A stretch of 64,000 nucleotides of DNA from Primula veris (Eukaryota; Streptophyta; Magnoliopsida; Ericales; Primulaceae): positions 501,001-565,000 of the forward strand of contig OY821749.1 of the NCBI GenBank assembly GCA_963682055.1, written 5' to 3'. Below, piece by piece: positions 26,638 through 36,914 of this stretch (its first letter is position 1; every line of letters begins with the position of its first letter). Both the position numbers and the translations under genes were made by a program. Under the pieces are notes generated by a model. That model searched no databases. It was not told where the DNA came from and saw only the letters and a program-made list of their open reading frames with translations.

Positions 26638-27952
26638 TGAAATTCCTATCCGCTATTCTAGATGCAGTTTTGCATTAAGGTTCCAAGTGAGGTTGGAACT
26701 GCAGTTAGAACCAAGTGTATAAGGTTCCAAGTGAGGTTGAAACTGCAGTTGGAACCAGGTGTATTAATGGACAGAACTGTTTTAAAATTAAATGTACATG
26801 AAAATAATTCACACGCACATTTAACAACGGAGTTCACCTAACTAGGCTACGTCTCCGGGGCACTTACCCAGATTATGATATTATAAAAAGCTTACAATAT
26901 ATGACTCAAGTCTTAATGAAAAACTTAGACTCCCTCTAGGTTTTTCTGCCTATCACTATATTGCTCCTACTCTATAACTATCAAATATAAATCAATGGCA
27001 TCCCACCATTGTTTTCTTTTTGAAGCTCACGTGTATTCTCTCTAGAAAATAAGTTCTTTATAATTTAGAACACACACTTTTACAAGCTTAAGTTACTAAG
27101 TATATAAACAAGTAAAAACAATCTTCTATCTTCAATATCTTTTGATTGCTTTTGACTTGGTTGATTAGCTTCAATCTCTCCAAGTATCATGGGATTCTTC
27201 AGCATGGATTGACTCTAATCATCTTTGATTAATACCTGTTTAGTAACACACTTGAAAGTAGGAGTTAATCTTTTCCTTTGAAAGGAAACATATAAAGATA
27301 TGATCTCTTAAAGATAATATCTTTTCATAAACATATGAAACATTTAACTCCACATATCAATCAATCTTTAAACATATCTTTACTGAATATTATAAGGATC
27401 AAAAGATTGAAACAAGTGATAAGGACAAGCATAAGAATAGAGATATATATATTAAAAGGAAACATAACCTTATAAACTAATCTCTTTATTTCTTTTATAA
27501 AACATCTTTCCTTAACACTTTGATATTCTCAATATACGCATATTAACCATGTTAAGATTATATGAGAATATATCCTGCATACTTTAAAACACATAATTAT
27601 AATTAAAGAATAGTTATGCAGATTTATAGAACAAGACAGAATTCTGCTTAACAGCAGGTTGGAACTAGTGGTTGCAACTAAGGTTGCAACTTACTTGAAA
27701 CCTGTCAACACAGGTTGTAACTGAGGTTGCAACTAGTACTTGAAACCTAATACTACTAACTTAGTAGGTTGTAACTGAGGTTGTAACTGGTACTTGAAAC
27801 CTAATACTACTATCTTAGTAGGTTGTAACTGAGGTTACAACATTGCTTGAAACCTGTCAATACTGTCTTAGTTCTTAACAACAGTTATGATTTATTTAGT
27901 GAAAAACCAATAGACAATAAACAATATTTAGACCAGAAATCTGGTCCTAACA
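26638..27952 (-). repeat. Element A 3' LTR
   Basis: On the - strand it starts TGTTAGG and ends GGAATTTCA. A cluster of GTTGCAAC-type repeats (27656-27858) lies 95-300 bp from its start, in U3. A tandemly duplicated GGTTCCAAGTGAGGTTG unit (26678-26760) lies near its other end. Confidence 0.95.
27656..27858. repeat. GTTGCAAC-type repeat cluster in the element A 3' LTR
   Basis: About ten copies of GGTTGYAACT/GTTTCAAG-like words spaced 10-25 bp apart, centred on the 8-bp palindrome GTTGCAAC and its variants. The second LTR has the same cluster at 36613-36815. Confidence 0.9.
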
Positions 27953-28319
27953 ATCTCCCCCTTTGTCATTGGTTTTGACAAATCAATTAAGTTTATAAAT
28001 CATCCCAACCACCTGCAAATTCAATATCAGCACAGTCTTTAAATAGTATATTAACAATACTAAAGAGTCATCTGTTCAAGCTCCCCCTGTATGTTAGAAT
28101 TGCAGGCACATTCATAAATTCAATTTAAAAGACATCAAAATGGAAATTGCAGATATTTAAAGGCCAAAAACATGGCACAACAATGTCTTAGTACAACAAT
28201 TAAAAAGGTAATTAAAACCAGCAGCATTGAGTCTTGAAATTGAAATACAAAAAAAACATAAACTTCAACATAAACTTCACATAAACTTCACTCCCCCTAT
28301 TTGTCAGCAACCATTGTAA
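27953..28319 (-). other. Element A 3' untranslated region with three polypurine tracts
   Basis: G-rich tracts on the - strand at 27955-27963 (adjacent to the LTR: CAAAGGGGGAGAT), at 28081-28087 and at 28291-28298 (just after ORF3). Each reads as AGGGGGAG-like. The LTR-adjacent one is the expected plus-strand primer. The others are look-alikes that could serve as accessory primers. Confidence 0.75.
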
Positions 28320-29585
28320 TCAGTCACGAGGTATACTAGAATTTGGAGCTTTCTCTCTGAGAGGATGGTCTCTAACCACCTCTTCATCTTTTTCTTCACT
28401 GCTTATAGAGAAACAATCATCACTATCACCATCATCCTCACTCTCAATGATATCCACCAGCAGCTTATTGATTTGATAGTCATCAGCATCCAATTCAGCT
28501 CTCCTTTCTTGGTTATAAGCCAGCTTTTGGAGTAAGTACCACTTTACTCCTTTCTTCTTGTCTGAGGGAGTCTTAGAGGTCTCTTCTTCCTTTTCTTTTC
28601 CCTTTTCCCCAGAAATATCATTTACATGCCCTTCTTTCAACAGTTTTGCAGAGATATACAGGGCAGAGGGACAATCAGTGGAAGGCTCATTAAGAGTACT
28701 TATTGGAGAATTTCTAGACATAGAAGAGACTTGGCCTAGAATAATACCAGTGATGAGACAGGGGAATGGTAACAGTATGGATGAAGAATTGGAATCACTG
28801 AACTCTCTTATTAGATTGAAGACATGATGGCCAAAGTTTATAGGTAGGGAAGACATGATTTTGTACATAAAGATGGCCATTTCTTTGTTAACTTTGGAAG
28901 GTTGTTTGGTAGGAGTCCAGTTGAACCTAGCAATTTTGTGCAATACAGCAGCACTTAAGGTGAGAGAGGATGTCTTGATGGAATTGCCATCAAATCTGGT
29001 GTTCTTTCCAGTTAGAACCAGACCAATGACTTCCATGTCATAATCAATATTTTCAACAGAAGGATTTGGGGATTGCATGTAGTCATTAATAAGCTTTGGG
29101 GTAAAATCTAAAGTAACACCCCTCAAAAATATTCTCCCATAAGCAGGGTTCTCTTCATCAAACACAATGCTACTAAGATTAGCATAAAATTCTTTAACTA
29201 CAGCAGGAAAATAAGAATCAGCATAGGTAATAGTTTTTCCTAAGCCAACAGCAGAAAGCAATTTTTCAACATACACCTGTATGTGAGGATAACTGACTAA
29301 ATTAAGAGTTCTTTCACTGTGTATTTCCCTACCTGAAAAAGATCTAAACCTCCTATACATACTTCTTCTCCAGAATCTGGGATCAACTTCATTATACTTA
29401 GGAGTATAGTCAAACTTAGCAAGAATAGGATCAGTATCATAATCTCTCCTAGCACGTTTCTTTGACCTCTGTTTCTTAGAGGAGGAAGGTTCACTTACCT
29501 TAGTTGTTGAGCCTGTCTTGGGTGGAGATTTAGACATGAAATCCTTTAGAGGAATATCATCATCAGAATAGGGGTTTTTAGACAT
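28320..29585 (-). CDS. Element A ORF3 (env-position protein, plant-transposon-protein-like), 421 aa
   Basis: Open frame between pol and the 3' LTR, sense to the element. The N-terminus is basic and Ser-rich (SSSKKQRSKKRARR, a possible nuclear localisation signal). The central part has VVKEFYANL, GVTLDFTPKLINDYM and SLPINFGHHVFNLI. The C-terminus is acidic. It resembles the domain labelled 'putative plant transposon protein' in plant databases, and ORF3 of element C shares its layout and the pattern V-x-EFY-x-NL. It occupies the position where some Sireviruses carry an env-like gene, but I see no signal peptide and no clear membrane anchor. A TATA-like box and a family-specific repeat cluster lie upstream, suggesting its own promoter. 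The function is unknown. Confidence 0.8.
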   Translation of the reverse strand: MSKNPYSDDDIPLKDFMSKSPPKTGSTTKVSEPSSSKKQRSKKRARRDYDTDPILAKFDYTPKYNEVDPRFWRRSMYRRFRSFSGREIHSERTLNLVSYPHIQVYVEKLLSAVGLGKTITYADSYFPAVVKEFYANLSSIVFDEENPAYGRIFLRGVTLDFTPKLINDYMQSPNPSVENIDYDMEVIGLVLTGKNTRFDGNSIKTSSLTLSAAVLHKIARFNWTPTKQPSKVNKEMAIFMYKIMSSLPINFGHHVFNLIREFSDSNSSSILLPFPCLITGIILGQVSSMSRNSPISTLNEPSTDCPSALYISAKLLKEGHVNDISGEKGKEKEEETSKTPSDKKKGVKWYLLQKLAYNQERRAELDADDYQINKLLVDIIESEDDGDSDDCFSISSEEKDEEVVRDHPLREKAPNSSIPRD

Positions 29586-29730
29586 GGTTTCAACTGGGAG
29601 GTTTCAACCGTACTTAGAACCTGGCAGTGGGTTTTACTGAAAAACTAGGGTTTTACAGAGGACCTACGATTTTACTGAGATAGGGAGAGAGAGTAATTGA
29701 GATAATAGATTATTTTGGGATAGTAAAAAG

Positions 29731-29740
29731 ATTATATATA
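29731..29740 (-). promoter_or_regulatory. TATA-like box upstream of element A ORF3
   Basis: TATATATAAT on the - strand, about 146 bp before the ORF3 ATG, followed by a CT-rich leader (29680-29695) like plant 5' UTRs. Short copies of the family repeat (GGTTTCAACT) lie at 29586-29622, next to the ATG. Confidence 0.45.
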
Positions 29741-30224
29741 AAAAAAAACAATAAAGTCCATATCTTTTTGTAATTGGAAAGAGATACATGCAAATCAATT
29801 ATGAAACAATTTTAGCCAAAAAAATAGGAAGTGTCTTATCAACACAGTTTTTTTTTAAAAAAATAACCCTTAAAACACGAATAAAGCAGTTAACACAGAT
29901 AAACATTCCTTTTTAAACAGATTTATCCAAATTTGAAAAAAACAAGAGTTGAAGCTTTTAAGGAAATTTGACTTGATTCAAGATAAAGAACACTTAAACA
30001 GATATCTAATTTTTAAGAGAACAAAAGAAACCTAGCAATTTACTCAAGAAAATATGTTTATCAAAGAATAACTCTAATAAAGATTAAATTTTAGGAGCTT
30101 AAATTGAGCAAATCCGTTTTTATTTCTACACAAAAACTAGTTTGATGACCTCAGCAAGGAAAGAGTATAAGTGATGTCAAAAAAAATAACAAGACTTTGT
30201 CTTGGCAGTTATAGAATAGACTGA

Positions 30225-30360
30225 TGGTTTCAACTTATGTTGCAACTGAGCTTACAACCAGTATTTTTAACACGAGGTTTCAACTGGAGTTGTAACTGAA
30301 CTTCTAACCAGTTGTTGAGAGTATGAGGTTTCAACTGAGGTTGCAACTGAACTTGCAACC
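30225..30360. repeat. Internal copy of the element A U3 repeat, upstream of ORF3
   Basis: Several GGTTTCAACT / GTTGCAACTGA / CTTGCAACC words in 136 bp, the same word family as in the LTR cluster. It lies between the pol stop (30556) and the ORF3 start (29585). Confidence 0.9.
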
Positions 30361-30555
30361 AAAAAAAATATAGCACTTTGTGCTTGCAACTCTATTACCA
30401 GAGAGGTTTTTAAGGACAAGTTACCTCACATCTGTTTTTGAGTCACCAAAAAGCGGCTTTTTCAAAACAAAAACATCATAGCTCAAAATAAGACTTTAAC
30501 CTTAGAAATAACAATTATTAAAGGTACTCAACACAGACATATTTAGCAAAAGTAT

Positions 30556-33500
30556 TCAATTAGATTGATAATGACATACCCCTATGTCACTTCTTAATGA
30601 TTCAAACTTGTTTGTATCAAGGGGCTTTGTGAAAATATCTGCTAATTGTCTTTCAGTTGAAACATGTTCTAAAATTAAGCTCTTTTCTTCAACTAGTTCT
30701 CTAATAAAATGATGCCTTAGATCAATGTGTTTGGTTCTGGAATGTTGAACTGGATTTTTAGCTAAATCTATAGCACTTTTGTTATCACAAAACAAAGTTA
30801 ATATTTCTTGTTTGACATTATAATCAGTTAACATCTGTTTCATCCAAATAAGTTGAGTGCACCCACTTCCAGCTGCAACATATTCTGCCTCAGCAGTAGA
30901 TAAAGATATGCAATTTTGCTTTTTACTGAACCAAGAAACAAGGTTGTTTCCAAAATAAAAACAACCACCAGAAGTACTCTTTCTATCATCTATGTTTCCT
31001 GCCCAATCTGCATCACAGTAGCCACTTAGAAAATGGTTTGTATCTTTAGAATACCATAGGCCTAGGTGAAGTGTTCCTTTTACATATCTTAGAATTCTTT
31101 TGACAGCTAGAAGATGAGGTTCTAAAGGATTTGCCTGATATCTGGCACAAACTCCTACACTTAGGCAAAGGTCTGGTCTACTAGCAGTTAAATACAGCAA
31201 ACTTCCAATCATGGATCTATAAAGACTTGGACAGACATTTTTACCTTTATCATTTTTGGATAGTTTAAGGGTAGTACTCATAGGGGTTCTCTTCTCTTTA
31301 CTCTCACTCAGACCAAACTTTTTAACAAGATTGTCTGCATACTTACTTTGGCACAGAAAAATGCCTTTCTCATTCTGTTTAACTTGCAATCCTAGAAAGT
31401 AAGTTAGTTCACCTCCACCACTCATTTCAAATTCATTCTTCATATCAGAAATGAATTCTTCTATCCTTTTATTAGAAGTAGAGCCAAAGACAATGTCATC
31501 AACATAGATTTGAGCAATTATTATGTCCTTTGTGGTTTTCTTAGTAAACAAAGTTTTATCAACTCCTCCTCTGTTAAAGCCTTTTTCAATCAAGTACTTG
31601 GTTAATCTATCATACCAAGCTCCAGGAGCTTGTTTTAGGCCATACAATGCCTTTTTCAACAAATAGACATGTTCAGGAAAGTTAGGATCCTCAAATCCCT
31701 TAGGTTGACAGACATAAACTTCTTCATTAATCACACCATTTAGAAAAGCACTCTTTATGTCAAGTTGAAACAGTTTAAAATCATACAGACATGCAAGAGA
31801 CAGTAGCATTCTAATGGATTCAATTCTAGCTACTGGAGCAAAGGTTTCATCAAAATCAATTCCCTCAATTTGTGTATAACCCTGAGCTACCAACCTAGCT
31901 TTATTTCTGATAATAACTCCATCCTCATCACTTTTATTTCTAAAAATCCATTTAGTCCCTATAACATTTTTATTAGAAGGTCTGGGTACTAAAGTCCATA
32001 CATCATTTCTCTCAAATTGATGCAACTCATCTTGCATAGCTATAATCCATTCACTATCTTCTAAAGCTTCTTTTATATTCTTAGGTTCTAACTGAGAAAT
32101 ATAACAAGCAAAGTGAACAACATTATTTCTTTTACCTCTGGTTTTCATACCTGAAGCAACTTCTCCTATGACATTGTCAAGAGAGTGATTTTTCTGTGTC
32201 CTTACATAGCGTGGCTTGCTTGTTGTTGGCATAGCAGATCCATCTTCTTCTGATTCTGTTGAATTCTGAGTTTCAACTTCAGTTCCAACCTCAGTTCCAA
32301 CCTCAGTTGTAACTTCAGTTGCAACTGGACTTCCAACCACTATGGGCCTTCTAGTTTGTTGAGTTTCTTCTTTGTCTTTTTCTGCAATCTCAGGCTGTTC
32401 ATTATCATCTGTAATCTCATCAAATAACACATTATAGGATTCCATAACACAGTTGGTTCTTTGATTGAAGACTCTGAATGCTCTACTATTTTGAGCATAA
32501 CCAAGAAAGATCCCTTTATCACTTTTAGAGTCAAATTTACCAAGATGCTCTCTATCTCTGAGAATGTAACAGACACACCCAAAGACTTGAAAATACTTAA
32601 CATTGGGTTTTCTACCTTTCCATATTTCATAAGCTGTCATGGAAGTGCCTTTAGTAATATAAACTCTATTAACTATATGACAGGCAGTATTAACAGCTTC
32701 AGCCCAAAATCTGTTGGCAAGTTTCTTAGAGTTAAGCATGACTCTAGCCATTTCCTGAATGGTTCTATTTTTCCTTTCAACTATGCCATTTTGCTGTGGA
32801 GTCTTAGGAGCAGAGAACTCATGACTAATACCTAAGGAGTTGCAGAATTCTTTAAACTTACTGTTCTCAAATTCTGTTCCATGATCACTTCTAACCCTAA
32901 CAATATTACCACTGGTTGAACCTTTTTCAAGTTGAAGTTTTAAGCACAAAGTTTTGAACAGTTCAAAAGTTTCAGTCTTATTTTTTAAGAACACTACCCA
33001 AGAGTATCTAGAGAAGTCATCAACAACTACCAGAATGTACTTCTTACCACCTATACTAGCAGTTTGCATAGGCCCCATCAAGTCAATATGAAGAAGTTCT
33101 AGGACTCTCTTAGTGTAGATTTGACTTATACTTTTGTGAACACTTTTGGTTTGTTTACCTATAGCACAGTCACCACAGACACTTTGAGTTTTAGCACTAA
33201 GTTTAGGAATTCCTCTTATCAATTCATTTTTAACAAGCTTATCAAGAGTTTTGTAATTCACATGCCCAAGCCTTTTATGCCAAATATCCACATTATTAGT
33301 AATGGCTTGATTACACCTACTTTGAGGCAATTCTTTTTCAGCTTTTTCAAACACATAGCAGCTGTTGGTTGATCTAACTCCAGTCATGATTAAATCATTG
33401 TTAAGATTAGTAATAAGACACCTTTCTTTGTCAAATTTAACAATCATTTTATTATCACAAAGTTGACTGATACTAATAAGGTTAGCTTTTAGACCATCTA

Positions 33501-35535
33501 CAAGAAAAACATCCTCAATAACAGGCATTCCAGGTTTGTTTAAGGTACCTTTACCAACAATTTTACCTGTATCTCCACCTCCAAACACAACAGTGTTTCC
33601 AGTGAGAATGGTGACATTTTTTAAGAGACTTGCAGTACCTGTCATGTGCTTAGAGCAACCACTATCAAAATACCAATCATTAGAGGTAACAGCATTCAAG
33701 GAGTTAATGACAGCTTTGTTGTTAGCAATTAAGGTAGCTTTTTCTTTAACTTTCCAGACCCAGTTCAGATTTTTATTGACAGAAGCCAACCAAGTTTTCT
33801 GAGAAATATACTTCCTGTTTCTTTTTAAATAACACTGGATTTCAGAATGACCAGGTTTCTTACAGAAATTACACATCTTCATCCTGAAGTTATTTTTATA
33901 CCTAAAGCTATTCAGTTTATTCATGGTTGCAACTTTGGTTATAACTGAGCTTCTAACCTTCTCTACAAAAACTTGAGTTTTGTTCCTGGTTGCAAATCTG
34001 GTTGCAACTGAACTTCTAACCTTATTGTCAAAATTATGAGTTTTAGCTCTAGCAACAGCTTCAATAAAGGTAGTTTTTCCTGTACTTTTACCACCATAGT
34101 AACCTAGACCACTGATATCTTTAGAACCTCTAGAATATGACAGCATGTCATCTAATTTTTCTGAAGCAGAAACATTCATCAGTTTTATTTTCTTTTTAGT
34201 TTCAGTAAGTTCAGCCAGTTGTAAGTTCATCTTCTCAGTAAGACTTTTAACCTCATCTTTTAGATTAACATTAAGTTTGCTTATGATCAAGGTTTGTTTA
34301 CTCAGACATTTATACTTTTCATAAAGAACAAGATATTGCTGGGAAATGTCTTCATCAGAAGGTTCTTCCTCATCACTGCTGTAGGTTTTAAGAGTGGTTG
34401 TAACTTCAGTTGAAACATGTTCACAGTCACTTTCATAAGTAGGTTCTTTTTCAGTGATTATTCCCATAAAGTTAACAAAATTAGACTCATCCTCTTCATC
34501 ACTGTTGCTCTCAGAATCACTATCACTATGAGTGGATATATAGGCATTTTTGTTCCTTTTTAAAGTATTAGCACACTCAGCCTGAATATGACCAAAGCCT
34601 CTACATTCTCTACACTGAATCTCTTTAGGCTTATAATCTTTGTTATCCTTCTCTTTAGAATTCCACTTACCAGTAGAGTTATTATTGAACCTGGATTCTG
34701 TCTTAAATTGGTTATCCCTTTTCTGAAAGTTTTTAGAAGAACCAGTATCATCCTCTTTTCTCTTGTAAAATTTTTTGAAAACCTTTTTAGCAAAGAAAGC
34801 TAGCTGTTCTTCATCACTTATTTTATCACAGACATTAGGTTCAGATTTCTTAGCCTGAAATGCTATTCCCTTTTCTGGTCTTTTTGGTTTAAAAAATTTC
34901 AGCTCATGAGTGCTTAGATTTCCTATAAGTTCTTCAAGTTTAAGATTATCTAAGTCTGTTGATTCTTCAATAGTAGTAACTTTTATTTCAAACCTTTCTG
35001 GAAGTGATCTAAGAGTTTTCTTAACAAGTTTAGCATCACTGTATTTTTCACCTAAGGTTCCAGCTTGATGAGCAATGTGGCAGATTCTACCATTAAATTG
35101 TTCAATGTTTTCATCTTCCTCCATTCTAAGGTTTTCAAATTGAGTAGTTAACTGCTGAAGTTTAAAAGCTTTTACTTTGGTAGTTCCTTCAAAAGTAACT
35201 TGCAAAATATCCCATGCCTCTTTGGCAGTTTCACAGTGAGAGATATACCTGAATACACTGAGAGTTACACCAGCAAAAATCAAGTTTATGGCTGTTGAGT
35301 TGGCACTTGATTTTCTGTCTTCATCAGCAGACCATCTGTCTTCAGTTATAAAAACCAGTTCTCCTTCACTATCAATGCTAGTTGGAGCCTCCCATCCATA
35401 CATCACAGTTTTCCATGCATGTTCATTCTGCTGTTTGATGAAAGACCTCATTCTGATCTTCCATACTCCATAGTTTACTCCTCCTTCAAGCAATGGAGGT
35501 TTGTTGAAAGCGTTTCCTTCCCTCATTAAGTCCAT
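30556..35535 (-). CDS. Element A gag-pol polyprotein, 1659 aa, intact
   Basis: Order: gag with a UBN2-type domain (TAKEAWDILQ to LIGNLSTHEL); zinc knuckle CRECRGFGHIQAEC near residue 308; a second CNFCKKPGH finger near residue 560; protease DSGCSKHMTG near residue 624; pre-integrase WHKRLGH; integrase with PQQNGIVERKNR; reverse transcriptase with YVDD near residue 1343; RNase H with DADWAGN, STAEAEY and TKHIDLRHHF. It performs packaging, maturation, cDNA synthesis and integration. Two stretches are encoded by the same GTTGCAAC-type repeat found in the LTR: VATEVTTEVGTEVGTEVE (32269-32338) and the repeated VRSSV-x-T-x-x-AT-x-NK (33924-34022). No stop or frameshift is seen. The leader from the primer site to the ATG is only about 45 nt. 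Confidence 0.95.
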   Translation of the reverse strand: MDLMREGNAFNKPPLLEGGVNYGVWKIRMRSFIKQQNEHAWKTVMYGWEAPTSIDSEGELVFITEDRWSADEDRKSSANSTAINLIFAGVTLSVFRYISHCETAKEAWDILQVTFEGTTKVKAFKLQQLTTQFENLRMEEDENIEQFNGRICHIAHQAGTLGEKYSDAKLVKKTLRSLPERFEIKVTTIEESTDLDNLKLEELIGNLSTHELKFFKPKRPEKGIAFQAKKSEPNVCDKISDEEQLAFFAKKVFKKFYKRKEDDTGSSKNFQKRDNQFKTESRFNNNSTGKWNSKEKDNKDYKPKEIQCRECRGFGHIQAECANTLKRNKNAYISTHSDSDSESNSDEEDESNFVNFMGIITEKEPTYESDCEHVSTEVTTTLKTYSSDEEEPSDEDISQQYLVLYEKYKCLSKQTLIISKLNVNLKDEVKSLTEKMNLQLAELTETKKKIKLMNVSASEKLDDMLSYSRGSKDISGLGYYGGKSTGKTTFIEAVARAKTHNFDNKVRSSVATRFATRNKTQVFVEKVRSSVITKVATMNKLNSFRYKNNFRMKMCNFCKKPGHSEIQCYLKRNRKYISQKTWLASVNKNLNWVWKVKEKATLIANNKAVINSLNAVTSNDWYFDSGCSKHMTGTASLLKNVTILTGNTVVFGGGDTGKIVGKGTLNKPGMPVIEDVFLVDGLKANLISISQLCDNKMIVKFDKERCLITNLNNDLIMTGVRSTNSCYVFEKAEKELPQSRCNQAITNNVDIWHKRLGHVNYKTLDKLVKNELIRGIPKLSAKTQSVCGDCAIGKQTKSVHKSISQIYTKRVLELLHIDLMGPMQTASIGGKKYILVVVDDFSRYSWVVFLKNKTETFELFKTLCLKLQLEKGSTSGNIVRVRSDHGTEFENSKFKEFCNSLGISHEFSAPKTPQQNGIVERKNRTIQEMARVMLNSKKLANRFWAEAVNTACHIVNRVYITKGTSMTAYEIWKGRKPNVKYFQVFGCVCYILRDREHLGKFDSKSDKGIFLGYAQNSRAFRVFNQRTNCVMESYNVLFDEITDDNEQPEIAEKDKEETQQTRRPIVVGSPVATEVTTEVGTEVGTEVETQNSTESEEDGSAMPTTSKPRYVRTQKNHSLDNVIGEVASGMKTRGKRNNVVHFACYISQLEPKNIKEALEDSEWIIAMQDELHQFERNDVWTLVPRPSNKNVIGTKWIFRNKSDEDGVIIRNKARLVAQGYTQIEGIDFDETFAPVARIESIRMLLSLACLYDFKLFQLDIKSAFLNGVINEEVYVCQPKGFEDPNFPEHVYLLKKALYGLKQAPGAWYDRLTKYLIEKGFNRGGVDKTLFTKKTTKDIIIAQIYVDDIVFGSTSNKRIEEFISDMKNEFEMSGGGELTYFLGLQVKQNEKGIFLCQSKYADNLVKKFGLSESKEKRTPMSTTLKLSKNDKGKNVCPSLYRSMIGSLLYLTASRPDLCLSVGVCARYQANPLEPHLLAVKRILRYVKGTLHLGLWYSKDTNHFLSGYCDADWAGNIDDRKSTSGGCFYFGNNLVSWFSKKQNCISLSTAEAEYVAAGSGCTQLIWMKQMLTDYNVKQEILTLFCDNKSAIDLAKNPVQHSRTKHIDLRHHFIRELVEEKSLILEHVSTERQLADIFTKPLDTNKFESLRSDIGVCHYQSN

Positions 35536-35580
35536 TTATTCTAGAACACAGGATCCACACTAAGTAAGGTCTAGTGTAAA

Positions 35581-35592
35581 GCTCTGATACCA
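35581..35592 (-). other. Element A primer-binding site (initiator tRNA-Met)
   Basis: Reads TGGTATCAGAGC on the - strand, two bases inside the 5' LTR border. Confidence 0.9.
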
Positions 35593-35594
35593 AT

Positions 35595-36909
35595 TGAAAT
35601 TCCTATCTGCTGTTCTAGATGCAGTTTTGCATTAAGGTTCCAAGTGAGGTTGGAACTGCAGTTAGAACCAAGTGTATAAGGTTCCAAGTGAGGTTGGAAC
35701 TGCAGTTGGAACCAGGTGTATTAATGGACAGAACTGTTTTAAAATTAAATGTACATGAAAATAATTCACACGCACATTTAACAACGGAGTTCACCTAACT
35801 AGGCTACGTCTCCGGGGCACTTACCCAGATTATGATATTATAAAAAGCTTACAATATATGACTCAAGTCTTAATGAAAAACTTAGACTCCCTCTAGGTTT
35901 TTCTGCCTATCACTATATTGCTCCTACTCTATAACTATCAAATATAAATCAATGGCATCCCACCATTGTTTTCTTTTTGAAGCTCACGTGTATTCTCTCT
36001 AGAAAATAAGTTCTTTATAATTTAGAACACACACTTTTACAAGCTTAAGTTACTAAGTATATAAACAAGTAAAAACAATCTTCTATCTTCAATATCTTTT
36101 GATTGCTTTTGACTTGGTTGATTAGCTTCAATCTCTCCAAGTATCATGGGATTCTTCAGCATGGATTGACTCTAATCATCTTTGATTAATACCTGTTTAG
36201 TAACACACTTGAAAGTAGGAGTTAATCTTTTCCTTTGAAAGGAAACATATAAAGATATGATCTCTTAAAGATAATATCTTTTCATAAACATATGAAACAT
36301 TTAACTCCACATATCAATCAATCTTTAAACATATCTTTACTGAATATTATAAGGATCAAAAGATTGAAACAAGTGATAAGGACAAGCATAAGAATAGAGA
36401 TATATATATTAAAAGGAAACATAACCTTATAAACTAATCTCTTTATTTCTTTTATAAAACATCTTTCCTTAACACTTTGATATTCTCAATATACGCATAT
36501 TAACCATGTTAAGATTATATGAGAATATATCCTGCATACTTTAAAACACATAATTATAATTAAAGAATAGTTATGCAGATTTATAGAACAAGACAGAATT
36601 CTGCTTAACAGCAGGTTGGAACTAGTGGTTGCAACTAAGGTTGCAACTTACTTGAAACCTGTCAACACAGGTTGTAACTGAGGTTGCAACTAGTACTTGA
36701 AACCTAATACTACTAACTTAGTAGGTTGTAACTGAGGTTGTAACTGGTACTTGAAACCTAATACTACTATCTTAGTAGGTTGTAACCGAGGTTACAACAT
36801 TGCTTGAAACCTGTCAATACTGTCTTAGTTCTTAACAACAGTTATGATTTATTTAGTGAAAAACCAATAGACAATAAACAATATTTAGACCAGAAATCTG
36901 GTCCTAACA
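35595..36909 (-). repeat. Element A 5' LTR
   Basis: Same length as the 3' LTR and about four substitutions different. It contains the U3 repeat cluster at 36613-36815 and the conserved GACGTAGCC...GTGAACTCC block (plus coordinates 35786-35815). Confidence 0.95.
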
Positions 36910-36914
36910 ATTTA

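Larger units (their letters stand above)
26638..36909 (-). mobile_element. Element A: full-length Sirevirus-like Ty1/copia retrotransposon with ORF3 (10.3 kb)
   Basis: Two 1315-bp LTRs (26638-27952, 35595-36909) differ at about four positions (0.3%), with the target duplication ATTTA (26633-26637, 36910-36914). On the - strand the order is LTR, tRNA-Met primer-binding site, gag-pol ORF (1659 aa, open throughout), ORF3 (421 aa), several polypurine tracts, LTR. The long gag-pol, very short leader, extra ORF before the 3' LTR, repeated U3 motif and multiple polypurine tracts fit the Sirevirus (SIRE/Maximus) lineage. Insertion is very recent and all enzymatic motifs are present, so this copy may be autonomous. 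Confidence 0.95.

Noticed and set aside
26516..26722. 68-aa open frame at the left edge of element A
   Set aside because: It runs across the target duplication into the LTR, so it cannot be an old gene in its present form.
28320..29585. Calling ORF3 a retroviral envelope protein because of its position
   Set aside because: No signal peptide, no clear transmembrane anchor and a basic/acidic layout unlike an envelope protein.
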